Part shown: positions 7,568 through 16,090 of the stretch, piece by piece
How positions within the stretch are numbered: position 1 is the first letter of the stretch
Layout of the letters: the number at the start of each line of letters is the position of its first letter
Source of the DNA: HGM04593 sp045634365
GTDB taxonomy: Bacteria; Bacteroidota; Bacteroidia; Bacteroidales; Bacteroidaceae
DNA: 64,000 nt
Assembly (NCBI GenBank): GCA_045634365.1
Contig: JAZRAC010000072.1
Coordinates: 1 to 64,000 of the forward strand
Reading direction: 5' to 3'
Made by a program: the position numbers and the translations under genes
The notes under the pieces: generated by a model
What the model was told of the DNA's origin: nothing
The model's input: only the letters and a program-made list of their open reading frames with translations
Database searches by the model: none

Positions 7568-7984
7568 TTATTTCGTTGCCTTTTTAATATAATTGTCAAT
7601 CAAAGCGAGATTAACCACCAGTTCTTTACGTTGGTGCAATAGAGCATCCAAGTACTCCTTCCTTTTTATTTGCCCTTCTATTGCTTCAATATCATCAATG
7701 AGAGCACCTCGGCCGAAAAAAGGATAATGCACAGTTTCTAAATCCTCCTTTGCATCCTTTATCCGTTTATCTAGTTCCGTCAATTTGCTCTGGTATTTTC
7801 GTTGAGCCTCTACAATGTCAAGATTATTGGCAGCAATAAAAACATCAAGCAGATTATGAATTGCATCAATTTGCTTTTGTGCATCCTTTGATGAACTGCG
7901 TGCAATACACAAGGCAACTATTATCGCAATCACACTAATTATTGGACTTAGCAAAGTTGCCCATTGAATCAGAATATCAATCAT
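7568..7984 (-). CDS. Small membrane protein with coiled coil (138 aa)
   Basis: An N-terminal hydrophobic helix (about 8-28, LLSPIISVIAIIVALCIA) is followed by heptad-like charged segments (KLTELDKRIKDAKEDLETV and EGQIKRKEYLDALLHQRKE), suggesting a bitopic protein with a coiled-coil cytoplasmic part. It lies 9 bp downstream of the 121-aa gene and 16 bp upstream of the next, so this is one operon leading to hsdS. Family not recognised. Confidence 0.65.
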   Translation of the reverse strand: MIDILIQWATLLSPIISVIAIIVALCIARSSSKDAQKQIDAIHNLLDVFIAANNLDIVEAQRKYQSKLTELDKRIKDAKEDLETVHYPFFGRGALIDDIEAIEGQIKRKEYLDALLHQRKELVVNLALIDNYIKKATK

Positions 7985-7993
7985 AATTTCCTC

Positions 7994-8359
7994 TTATAAA
8001 TCTTCATACAGTTCTTTATCCTCCTCAAGAAGATATTCGTATTTTGTACCCTTTAGGCTCTCTCTATCGTACTCTTTACGGTACTCCATAATATAGAATC
8101 CCACCACTTCAGGGTATGTGTATAGATAGGTGCGGCATACTTTCTTGAAAAGCACAAGCATTTTCTCATTTCCCACGAAATCAAACATCCAAGTTAGAAG
8201 ATTGTCTACCTCATCTTTAGTGGCTTTTCTATTGCAAATATCATTAACCAATGGCGTGTATTCAATAACAGCACGCTCCTGAATATCCGTCAAAGTTTCG
8301 GCTAACTTAGTGATTTTATCTTCTAATTTTTCTTTATTTTGCTTATCTATAGTGGTCAT
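7994..8359 (-). CDS. Hypothetical helical protein (121 aa)
   Basis: A soluble, all-helical acidic protein (MTTIDKQNKEKLEDKITKL... ending DKELYEDL) with no known motif. Its ATG overlaps a TGA that closes the Fic reading frame after two earlier in-frame stops. The 125-bp gap to Fic (8360-8484) carries decayed coding sequence (KEKGISFTEEAESVKKRRFL) and two weak TTTACC/GGTAAA hairpins. First intact gene of the hsdS operon. Confidence 0.6.
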   Translation of the reverse strand: MTTIDKQNKEKLEDKITKLAETLTDIQERAVIEYTPLVNDICNRKATKDEVDNLLTWMFDFVGNEKMLVLFKKVCRTYLYTYPEVVGFYIMEYRKEYDRESLKGTKYEYLLEEDKELYEDL

Positions 8360-8484
8360 TTTGCTGGCTCTTGGAATAATTTTAAAAATCTCCTTTTCTT
8401 TACCGATTCTGCTTCTTCGGTAAAAGAAATGCCTTTTTCTTTACCAATTCATTCTAATCGGTAAAAAGATTCTGCTTTATTTGT

Positions 8485-9045
8485 TTACTCCTTTCTGCCT
8501 TGGAATGCATTCTGCAAAAGATTAAACAGTTGAGTATTTATATAATAATTATCCCTTCCTATTCGTATCTTTTGTAAAAACGGATTTTGACATTCACATA
8601 ATTGATTGAGATATGAAATTGCTGTCGGTTTACTGATATTCAATTCCTTTTTCACAAATTCTATTTTTGTATATGGGTGGCGAAATAAGTTATTTATTAA
8701 ATCCTGAGAATATATTTTAGGAAGTTCTTCACGAATGCGGTGTTTATATTGCATCATTATAGCTTTAATCTGCTCTACCAACCAAGTTGTATTTTGAGAT
8801 GTTTCTTCAATGCCTTTAAGCATAAAAATAACCCACTCTTCCCAATTGTTTTTATCACGTACTTCTTGCAATAAACGATAATATGTACCCTTATTGTGTG
8901 TGATATAACGGCTCATATACAAAACAGGAAGATCAAGTAAGTCGTGCAATACAAGATATAAAATATTGATAATTCGCCCGGTTCTACCATTTCCATCCGA
9001 GAAAGGGTGGATACTCTCAAACTGATGATGGCCGGGCTTGTCGTG
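8485..9045 (-). pseudogene. Fic-family protein, 5'-truncated
   Basis: Fic proteins transfer AMP or related groups to target hydroxyls, and many are toxins. The core motif is intact (HPFSDGNGRTGRI, with catalytic His), followed by the usual helices (ILYLVLHDLLDLPVLYMSRYI) and a C-terminal winged-helix-like segment (VKKELNISKPTAISYLNQL). Everything upstream of 'HHQFESIHPF' is missing, including the first helices and any inhibitory helix. The frame runs out at a junction near 9030-9045, where a divergent RES gene begins mid-sequence. The remaining ATG at 9078 lies beyond the break in foreign sequence. Likely inactive. Confidence 0.8.
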
Positions 9046-9509
9046 GGGCCTATGTGAATATTGCCAAAATACAAACAACTGAACTTTTAAAAGTAGCTAA
9101 CATTGCTGTAGATCTTGATTTATCCAACGACAAAGATACCACTGTAGATATGCATGTAATGGGAATGATACAAGGGGCTTTTTCAAAACCTACAAACAAC
9201 ACTGATGACTATATTCCAACTCAAGTTATTGCCGAATATATAAAAAGCCTTGGATATGATGGCATTAGATTTAATAGTTCTATTCATTCAGGAGGAGTAA
9301 ATCTTACTATATTTAATTACGAAAAATGTGAGGCCATATCCTCTCAAGATTTCAGAATAGAAAATATTAAATTAACAGCAAGAGCTGCGTTCGGTAGTGC
9401 TAACTATGATGGAGATATGTGTTACATTGTGGATAATGAACCTAAGTATTATGATTTCTCAAAGTACCCATATATTCAAGATGACAATATAATTAATAAA
9501 AACCATTAA
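9040..9509 (+). pseudogene. RES-domain toxin, 5'-truncated
   Basis: RES-domain proteins are NAD-degrading toxins usually paired with a Xre-type antitoxin. The remnant begins about at RGAYVNIAKIQTTE and contains the diagnostic C-terminal strands 'YIPTQVIAEYIKSLGYDGI' and 'FNSSIHSGGVNLTIFNYEKCE'. The N-terminal part with the catalytic Arg/Tyr of the family is absent. The frame stays open leftward into reverse-complemented Fic sequence, which marks the break. A GTG at 9054 could in principle start a short product. No antitoxin gene accompanies it. AT-rich like its surroundings. Confidence 0.7.
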
Positions 9510-9613
9510 AATAATACGAGTATATATCAGAAACAAACCGCGTAGAATACAAAAGAGAATAGCCCTCGTAGCTTAATTTGACTTGATTTTTTGTGAGTGT
9601 ATAATACTATAAG

Positions 9614-9756
9614 TGCTCATGAACTGCTCATGATAGTGTCCATGATGGCACCAAGTAGGCACTAAGATAGAACTAAGTTGGCACCCAGTCGGAACCTAGT
9701 CGGCACCCAGTTGATATAAGGGTGTACAAGTTAGTGCATAAGATGTGTATAAGCTA
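9614..9756. repeat. Degenerate tandem array, 13 units of 11 bp
   Basis: Reading from 9614 in steps of 11, units align: TGCTCATGAAC, TGCTCATGATA, GTGTCCATGAT, GGCACCAAGTA, GGCACTAAGAT, AGAACTAAGTT, GGCACCCAGTC, GGAACCTAGTC, GGCACCCAGTT, then four weaker ones. The spacing is held without indels. An 11-bp period puts each unit on nearly the same DNA face, as in iterons or other arrays for cooperative protein binding. It lies in a non-coding stretch (9510-10110) at the island's right edge. Confidence 0.65.
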
Positions 9757-9769
9757 ATTTTATGATACT

Positions 9770-9805
9770 ACCATGCAAGTGACTATGCAAGTCACCATGC
9801 AAGTG
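9770..9805. repeat. Three 12-bp direct repeats
   Basis: ACCATGCAAGTG, ACTATGCAAGTC and ACCATGCAAGTG stand head to tail, immediately after the 11-bp array and before the 9809 hairpin. Confidence 0.75.
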
Positions 9806-9808
9806 CTC

Positions 9809-9861
9809 AACCTATCATATAATATGCAAAAACCGCACTTTTTTATATTTTATGATAGGTT
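9809..9861. repeat. Long hairpin beside the tandem arrays
   Basis: AACCTATCATA 9809-9819 pairs perfectly with TATGATAGGTT 9851-9861; inner AATAT/ATATT and AAAAA/TTTTT pairs extend the stem around a GC-rich tip (CCGCAC). With the arrays it makes a compact cis-acting block resembling an origin, transfer or attachment region. Function inferred only from architecture. Confidence 0.55.
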
Positions 9862-9910
9862 AAGATGCGGATTAGCCAAATAAGCAATTATTGCTGATTG
9901 TATAATACGC

Positions 9911-9942
9911 AACGCTAACATCTTATTCCAGGTTGTTAGCGT
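9911..9942 (+). terminator. Hairpin related to the tRNA-Phe terminator
   Basis: AACGCTAACA 9911-9920 pairs with GTTGTTAGCGT 9932-9942, followed by CTTTTTGTCCA. The same elements occur at 4333-4390, so this may be a boundary repeat of the island. The remaining sequence to 10110 shows a TATTTTTG (10073-10080) usable as the -7 of the next gene. Confidence 0.5.
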
Positions 9943-10110
9943 CGTCTTTTTGTCCACGTAACCTTTTTTGTTCGCTTAATATAGCAATCAATTTTCATCA
10001 CCCGCCTACGACAATACCGTGCAATGTGAATAAACATTGTGGTTGCTTGCTCCACCTTTTGCTCTTTTGCACTATTTTTGTACCCATAATTACAGTTTTT
10101 ACCCGGAGCT

Positions 10111-10422
10111 ATGGATATACGTGAGCAATTGGAACTCTCCACCGCCATTACCCCTTTTCAGCGGCGTGTCTACCTTGAACTGTTGAACATCCCGGCGGGC
10201 GAAACCATTACTTATGGCGAGCTTGCGAGGCGCATCGGTTGTCGCAGTGCGCAGGCGGTGGGGCAGGCGCTCAGGCGCAATCCTTTCGCTCCATTGGTGC
10301 CCTGTCACCGTGTCGTTGAGGCCGATGGCTCCATAGGCGGTTATTGCGGGCAGCGCGACGGGGAACTCATCGAGCGCAAGCGCAGGCTGCTCTCCCAGGA
10401 GCAGCTTTCAGCCGTGGAATAG
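10111..10422 (+). CDS. Methylated-DNA--protein-cysteine methyltransferase-family protein
   Basis: MGMT-family repair proteins move alkyl groups from O6-alkylguanine to their own cysteine. This 103-residue protein is just the C-terminal catalytic domain: TPFQRRVYLELLNIPAGETITYGELARRIG (helix-turn-helix), the arginine-finger region AVGQALRRNP and the active site PCHRV with Cys present. It is therefore not an alkyltransferase-like protein, which has Trp in that place. The N-terminal domain of Ogt/Ada-type enzymes is absent, as in many short MGMT proteins. It is the first gene with core-like composition after the island and ends at a palindromic terminator facing the sialidase. Confidence 0.88.
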   Translation: MDIREQLELSTAITPFQRRVYLELLNIPAGETITYGELARRIGCRSAQAVGQALRRNPFAPLVPCHRVVEADGSIGGYCGQRDGELIERKRRLLSQEQLSAVE

Positions 10423-10456
10423 CACTCTTGCATTTGTAATTACTATGACATATATA

Positions 10457-10494
10457 AACAACGACAGCGGCCGGTACCGGCCGCTGTCGTTGTT
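10457..10494. terminator. Perfect 38-bp palindromic bidirectional terminator
   Basis: AACAACGACAGCGGCCGGT followed by its exact complement, between the convergent methyltransferase and sialidase genes. Confidence 0.85.
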
Positions 10495-10513
10495 ATGAGG
10501 TTCCCTTTCGGGT

Positions 10514-13500
10514 TTACATCTTTATAAAAATCTTCTTGCCTTTGTGTATGTATATGCCTGTTGCGGCGGGTGTTGTGAAACGGCGTCCTTGTAGGTCGTA
10601 GTAGAAGTTGTCGCCCTCGCTGTCGGGGGTTGATGTTATCTCCTTAATTCCTGTCGATACGGTGGATTTTATGGGGTAGAAGGGCGATTCTTCGGTGAAC
10701 TTGTATGTGCCGTCGCTTGCCCAGTCGAGCGAGAAGCGTACGAAGCGCATTGTGTAGCCGCCAAACACGCCATTCTCTTCGTAATATACACCAAGTGTAC
10801 CGTCGGGCAGTACAACTGCTGCGCTGTATGCCGAGCCTCTGGGGCAGATTGTTTTTGGCGTGCCGAAGGTTGCTCCTTCGTCGGTGGAGAGTGCAATGCT
10901 CACATTCTGTCGGCTGCTGCTGTTGGGCAGTGTCTGGAATGCGATGTTCCATGGGTTGCCTTCCAATGTGGAGCACCACACCATATACTCGCCGTCGCAA
11001 GCATTTCCGCTGATGCCGGTGGTGAAGCGTGTCTGTGAGGGGTTGTGCCAAGTGGCTCCGTTGTCCGATGTGTAGTTGTAGTAGTTGTATCCGCTGGCAC
11101 GAACACTTATGGCAAGGTCGCCGTTGTTGCGTTCGAGTGTCTTTGGTTCATCGGCACCCTTTGTTCCGCTTGTTCCGCTCACGTACCAATTCTCTCCGCC
11201 GTCGTCACTCATAAAGAAGTAGAAATTCTGGCTGTTGTCGGCCTCGCGGTTCACAAAGCTCGAAACGAGTGTTCCGTCGCGTTTCTGCAATGCTGCTCCC
11301 GAGCCCGAGAATCCACTCTTCCAAGTGTTGGTGTTGGGGTTCGAGCAGTTTGCGCCGAAGAGGTCGTCGGTGTGGTCCACCGGAGTTTCCCAAGTGAGTC
11401 CGCCGTCGCGGCTGGTGATTGTCTTCCAGCGGGGAGGCTCTGCGGCTGTTCCTGCGAAGAAGCCGTGGCCGTATGTGCCGGCGCTGGTCATAATGCCCAC
11501 AATCTCGCCATTGTCGCGGTTGGTTACGATAGAGGCATCGCCGTGGCCGTAATCACCGCCTGTTTCGGCTGTTCCGGCGACCGTCACGGGGTTGCTCCAC
11601 GTTTTTCCGTAGTCTTCGGAGTATTGTGCCACAAGGTAGCAGTGCGATGGCAGGTCGGCACCGTGTGCCTTGCGGTCGTCGGTGAGTGTCACGAGGCGTT
11701 TGCCGTCCTTTGTAACGGTAATTGAGGGGATGCGGTAGTAGAGCGAGCCTTTATCCATAGGCATAAGTGCGGCACCCTCGGAGAGGAATATTGTAACAGC
11801 GTGTGCGGGGTTGCCATTCTCCTCGGCAATAGTCTCCCCGTCAACAGTGTAGCTTAAAATCTCTGCATCCACGGTGTTGCCCTCCTTTGCTTTGTCGGCA
11901 ATGTCGTATGTAATCCACAGATGGTGGTCGCCGGGTTCAAGCACCTTGCTGCCTGTGATGGTGAATGTGCCGTCGCTTGCGAGATTTACTGTTGCGCCAT
12001 ACTGAATGCCATTCTGCTCGCGCCAGCTCATCTTGTTTTCGGGGTCGATGAACAGTTCACGCGAGTTTGTAGCAAAGTAGGCCTTTACATTGGTAACATC
12101 TGCACTGTTGCTGCCGATGAATTGTCCCTTTACACCCTGAAAATCGCAACTGCCTGTGAGGCCGCTTATGCGAATTGTGGAGCGCACGATGGGCTGATTG
12201 GTGTTGCCAATGCCGGTGCTCACTTTTCCCTGTGCCACAGTGGTGTTTGCCACCAAAGCCTCGGGGTTGCTCACATCCGCTTCGTCGAATCTCCACAACG
12301 AGGCATTGCCCTCGGCCGAGCCCCAGCGTACAATCACCTGTCCCGACTCCTGTGCGTGCAGTTCTGTGCCTGTATCCTTTATTATAAAGTAGCCGTAAGC
12401 ATCCTGTATGGTGTAAATATAGTTTGCACCGTCGGCAATACCGAATGCAGTGCTGCCTCCTGTGCCGGGGCCTGCTGTGCCAATGTACTCGCCCCTGTAA
12501 TTCTTTATGGCGAGCTTGCCATTCTGCTCCCAGAAGCTCCATATGCGGTCGGCGCTGAACGATTTTTCGGCAAAGCGCATACGCTCTGTCTCGCGGTCGT
12601 AGTAGATAACCTTATCCTTGCAGTATGCATTTGTGGCGGCGCTTGCAATGTAGTACCAATATTGCTCGTCGGCGGTGCTCACTTGCGGCTTCTCCTGTTT
12701 ATCCTCCTTAATTTTCACGGTGAAGTTTGTGAGAACCACTCCGTTGCCATTGGCACCCGCCAATGTGAATGCCACGCTGTATAGTTTCTGTTTCGTTGCG
12801 CTCACAGTCTTAGCAGTGGTGCTTGTGGTGTAGGCAGTGCCGTTACTCATTGTGAGTGCGAGCCCTGTGCTGTGCCCGTTGTTAGCAAATGTGAAGCTGT
12901 ACTCCTCAATCACATAGCCCGCAGGCGGGGTGAGCGTGTAGGTGGATGTGCCGGCGGTTCCGGTCATCATCTGTATGTTGTTGCCCTGCCAATTCATATT
13001 GTTTGCACCGCACGAGAATTGCAACTGCGGGGTAGCGTTGCTCTTCCACGCGCTGTTCCACGCTTGGTTGGCCGATGTTCCGCGATAGAGATTACCGTTG
13101 GTCTTGTCCACGATGTATTCAAGCGAGCTTTGGCTCACAGGGCGTTCGATGGGCTCGGGAGCAACGGTTATTTTCAGCTGGCAACCTTGGTCGTTACGGT
13201 CGGTGCCGAGGCTGTTGCTTGCGCTCCAATTGTAGAGAGCATAGTTCTGGGCTGAGCCTGTCTGGTTCAGCTGCACCTCGCCCGACGAGATTATGTAATA
13301 TCCCATTGTGTTAGAGTAGCTCACTGTCCAGCCACTCGACGGGCGTGTGGCAGTGGTGAAAATCTGTGTGTTATAGTTTGCCACAGGGCTCAAATAGGTG
13401 TTATACTCGCGGTTCACAATGTCGAATGTGTCATTGCCACGGTCGACAAACTTCCACATAGAACTTGCATACTGATTCTCGGTGAGAGAGCCTGTTACGC

Positions 13501-15184
13501 CTGCTGCACCCTCACTCTCGGGTGTGATGTAACGGTCGGCCGAGCGCAACGATGTTATCTGGTACCAATATTCAGCCTCGGCGGTGCTTGCTTTTGGCAT
13601 TGCCTGTGCAGCCAACAGGGCCGCATCTATTGCCGCAACAACAGTTTGTACCTCGCTCTCGGTAATTGCGCTCTTTGCGAGCAGAGTGTTAGCCGTGGCA
13701 ACCTCTGTGTCGAAGGCCTCCATCTTGGTAGCATCATATTGGCCCACTTCTGTGCCAATCTCCGCCATAAGTCCTTTGGCAACAGCTTGTGACAGCTGGT
13801 TGCGCAGGCCCGCCTGGGCGTGGCGCGTTGCAGCCGCGTCGTAGCTTATCACATTAAGGGTGAGGGTGGGAAAGTCGGCCACCAAGGCTGCCTTCATCGC
13901 CGCGGCAATTTTTATATATCCTTTGCCTCCCAAATAGTTGCTTGGGTAGAAATATGTGGTGTTGGCCACCGTGCCGTTGAGCAGCGGGGTGTATGTGTCG
14001 ATATATTTTATATTTTCGCCGGCAAGGCTCTTCATATACTCGTTAAGAACCGAAATACGGTTGCTGTTGTTGTCGGCATTGTTTGTGGGGCATAGTCCCA
14101 TAAGATAGATTGCAGATGTGGGCGATTTTTTCACAATTTTGTCGACCAACGCCTTGTAATTGTTCTTCACTGTTGCAATGTCGGTTGTGCCGTTGGCATC
14201 GGCAGTGCCGGTGTATAGGAAGATAGCCTTTGCATCTACCTTGCTCACACCCGTTGAGGCGTATGTTGCATCGACAAGTTTCGATGTTGTTGCAATGTCG
14301 CCACCGTAGCCCCAAGCGGTTCCGCGGTTCTTTACATTGGGGTTGCCCAGAAGCTCCTGCCACTCGCCGTTTTTCACCATTTCATCGCCGAAAATAAGAA
14401 TATCATCGGCAGCAATGGGCATCATACTGAAATATGTCGCACGCATTCCGTTGGCACCGCCAAGGCCGCCGTTATTTTGTACCTCCGCAGTGTTCGAGGG
14501 GTAAACGGTGCTCACGGTGTAACTCTCTCCCTCTTGAAGATATTGGCAGATAGTTTCGCACCACACTTTATAGGCAGCCGCAGTTAGGTGCAGATAGTCG
14601 TAGCTCCACACTCCGCCGCTTGCAATGCCGGTGAGCTTGTCGTAAAGGTCGATGTATGTGAGTCGCTCGTCGTTTGCATCGTCCACATAAGCCTTCACAA
14701 TCTCATTGGTGTGCAACCAACGCTCCTGCTGGCGGTTCGATGTATTGTTGTTGAGAATGCTGTAAAGGTAGATTTTTGTTTCGGGCGAGCGTTGATGAAT
14801 GCGCTCTACAATGCTCTTCACATAGGTCAAAATCTGTTCGCCGGTGAAATTCAATCCACCGCTCGAAGCAAGGTCGTTTGTACCTATCATCATAAATACC
14901 TTTTTAGGCTTTTTCGCCAGATAGCTCTCTAAATTATCACTCTGTTCGGTAGAATATGTGCCCGAAACGCCACGGTTCACAATGGGCAGATAATTACCAT
15001 CCGAGGTCTTGAAGGCCTCGGGCCAGCAATGCATATCCGTAATACTGTTACCCAAGAACAAGATGCTTCCCTCGGCCGGTTCCAGCACCTTGAAAGAATC
15101 GTAACGATGATTGCGGAAAGGACCATCGGCCCACACGCACACGGCGCATATAAGGGCCAATAACATAAGTAATTTTCTTTTCAT
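10514..15184 (-). CDS. Secreted SGNH-esterase/GH33 sialidase fusion (1,556 aa)
   Basis: Signal peptide about 1-19. Residues 38-215 form an SGNH hydrolase with all blocks: GNSITD (Ser47), GVSG, GTND (101-104) and D196-x-x-H199. Residues about 258-440 are a second SGNH fold with blocks lost: GDEMV for the serine motif, GTAD for GTND, and no DxxH. A helical linker (about 450-535), repeated ricin-like or beta-sandwich segments each starting 'AE/DEQYWY', and a BNR-associated domain follow. The GH33 sialidase (about 1149-1490) has YRIP (Arg1151), Asp boxes SEDYGKTW, SRDGGLTW, SDDGGENW and SDNGATW, and AYSAA with likely nucleophile Tyr1453. The tail 'YYDLQGRR...GIYIHKGKK' is a Bacteroidota secretion-type C-terminus. 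The likely job is de-O-acetylation plus release of host sialic acid. Confidence 0.88.
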   Translation of the reverse strand: MKRKLLMLLALICAVCVWADGPFRNHRYDSFKVLEPAEGSILFLGNSITDMHCWPEAFKTSDGNYLPIVNRGVSGTYSTEQSDNLESYLAKKPKKVFMMIGTNDLASSGGLNFTGEQILTYVKSIVERIHQRSPETKIYLYSILNNNTSNRQQERWLHTNEIVKAYVDDANDERLTYIDLYDKLTGIASGGVWSYDYLHLTAAAYKVWCETICQYLQEGESYTVSTVYPSNTAEVQNNGGLGGANGMRATYFSMMPIAADDILIFGDEMVKNGEWQELLGNPNVKNRGTAWGYGGDIATTSKLVDATYASTGVSKVDAKAIFLYTGTADANGTTDIATVKNNYKALVDKIVKKSPTSAIYLMGLCPTNNADNNSNRISVLNEYMKSLAGENIKYIDTYTPLLNGTVANTTYFYPSNYLGGKGYIKIAAAMKAALVADFPTLTLNVISYDAAATRHAQAGLRNQLSQAVAKGLMAEIGTEVGQYDATKMEAFDTEVATANTLLAKSAITESEVQTVVAAIDAALLAAQAMPKASTAEAEYWYQITSLRSADRYITPESEGAAGVTGSLTENQYASSMWKFVDRGNDTFDIVNREYNTYLSPVANYNTQIFTTATRPSSGWTVSYSNTMGYYIISSGEVQLNQTGSAQNYALYNWSASNSLGTDRNDQGCQLKITVAPEPIERPVSQSSLEYIVDKTNGNLYRGTSANQAWNSAWKSNATPQLQFSCGANNMNWQGNNIQMMTGTAGTSTYTLTPPAGYVIEEYSFTFANNGHSTGLALTMSNGTAYTTSTTAKTVSATKQKLYSVAFTLAGANGNGVVLTNFTVKIKEDKQEKPQVSTADEQYWYYIASAATNAYCKDKVIYYDRETERMRFAEKSFSADRIWSFWEQNGKLAIKNYRGEYIGTAGPGTGGSTAFGIADGANYIYTIQDAYGYFIIKDTGTELHAQESGQVIVRWGSAEGNASLWRFDEADVSNPEALVANTTVAQGKVSTGIGNTNQPIVRSTIRISGLTGSCDFQGVKGQFIGSNSADVTNVKAYFATNSRELFIDPENKMSWREQNGIQYGATVNLASDGTFTITGSKVLEPGDHHLWITYDIADKAKEGNTVDAEILSYTVDGETIAEENGNPAHAVTIFLSEGAALMPMDKGSLYYRIPSITVTKDGKRLVTLTDDRKAHGADLPSHCYLVAQYSEDYGKTWSNPVTVAGTAETGGDYGHGDASIVTNRDNGEIVGIMTSAGTYGHGFFAGTAAEPPRWKTITSRDGGLTWETPVDHTDDLFGANCSNPNTNTWKSGFSGSGAALQKRDGTLVSSFVNREADNSQNFYFFMSDDGGENWYVSGTSGTKGADEPKTLERNNGDLAISVRASGYNYYNYTSDNGATWHNPSQTRFTTGISGNACDGEYMVWCSTLEGNPWNIAFQTLPNSSSRQNVSIALSTDEGATFGTPKTICPRGSAYSAAVVLPDGTLGVYYEENGVFGGYTMRFVRFSLDWASDGTYKFTEESPFYPIKSTVSTGIKEITSTPDSEGDNFYYDLQGRRFTTPAATGIYIHKGKKIFIKM

Positions 15185-15302
15185 AAAATAGTATTAAATG
15201 GTTATTATAAGTCTATTATGGAAAATCTCCGTGGCGAAGATATCAAAAAGTATCTCTTTTCGCAATAATTGTGACAAAAATATAGAATTTTATGTAAAAA
15301 AA

Positions 15303-15340
15303 AATGACATCGGGCGAAGCGTTACTCGCACAATGTCATT
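15303..15340 (-). terminator. Terminator of the minus-strand topA-to-DUF45 cluster
   Basis: AATGACAT 15303-15310 pairs with ATGTCATT 15333-15340; the minus-strand continuation is a T-run (A-run at 15294-15304). Confidence 0.7.
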
Positions 15341-15382
15341 ATTCGGGTGGTAAAATGCAGAACCGGTCAATGGCCTTGCATA

Positions 15383-16087
15383 TCAAAATGAACATTTATA
15401 TCCCTTTAAAGCCTTTCTTAATGCTCTTGAATCTCCCTTTACAAGAGTGTCGAGCAGTGTCCAGAAACGCTCGCCGTGGTTCATCTCCACAGTGTGGCAC
15501 AATTCGTGCAGCAGCACATAGTCGACAAGCTCCAACGGGAGTAGCACAAGGTGTATGTTGAGGCTTATTGCCCCACGGCTGCTGCAACTGCCCCAGCGAG
15601 TGTGGCTGTTGCGCAGGCTCACGCTCGTGTAACGCATATTGTGCTTGGCGGCAAGCTCCTGCAAACGTGCAGGGAGGCTCCTCTTTGCACTCTCGCGCAT
15701 AGCATTAAGAATAATGGTTTTTACCCAATTTTGCCCCTTTTCATCGGAGAAATTGCACCCTTCGGGGCAGAGCAGGGTGAAACATTTCCCTTTGCGCTTA
15801 ATGGCAAACTTGTCGTGTGTGTGGTACTCTATGTTAAATTTAAAAAGCGGAGCATCGATGCGATAATTGCAGTCGACGGCCGGTTCTTTAATCTGTTGCT
15901 GTTGCGCTTTCAGCCGTGGCCCATACTCATCGAGAGCCTTTGCAAGCTCCCTCTCGGTGGCTCGTGGCGGCAGGGTTATATATAAAGCATCGGGGCGCGC
16001 ACGCAAAATTATGCGGCGCGCCCGTGGGTTGCGGTTTATTACAATTTCTCCGTATTCGGGGTGTGTGAAACGGCTCTTTGTTGCCAT
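15383..16087 (-). CDS. YgjP/DUF45-type zinc metallopeptidase
   Basis: The C-terminal half carries the family signature: RWGSCSSRGAISLN, then LVDYVLLHELCHTVEMNHGERFW. HELCH supplies two zinc ligands and the general-base Glu, with the later NHGERFW His as probable third ligand. The N-terminal half (MATKSRFTHPEYGEIVINR...) is the typical beta-rich part. Length 234 is normal. The substrate is not known for this family. It lies 3 bp after argB as the last gene of a minus-strand cluster. Confidence 0.88.
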   Translation of the reverse strand: MATKSRFTHPEYGEIVINRNPRARRIILRARPDALYITLPPRATERELAKALDEYGPRLKAQQQQIKEPAVDCNYRIDAPLFKFNIEYHTHDKFAIKRKGKCFTLLCPEGCNFSDEKGQNWVKTIILNAMRESAKRSLPARLQELAAKHNMRYTSVSLRNSHTRWGSCSSRGAISLNIHLVLLPLELVDYVLLHELCHTVEMNHGERFWTLLDTLVKGDSRALRKALKGYKCSF

Positions 16088-16090
16088 TCG

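Noticed and set aside
9614..9805. CRISPR array
   Set aside because: Units are 11-12 bp and directly adjacent, without spacers, and no cas gene is present.
10111..10422. Alkyltransferase-like (non-catalytic) protein
   Set aside because: The active-site motif is PCHRV with the acceptor Cys intact.
10644..14932. Numerous plus-strand and shifted-frame ORFs inside the sialidase gene
   Set aside because: All overlap one intact, domain-rich 1,556-codon frame and have low-complexity, cysteine-rich shadow translations.
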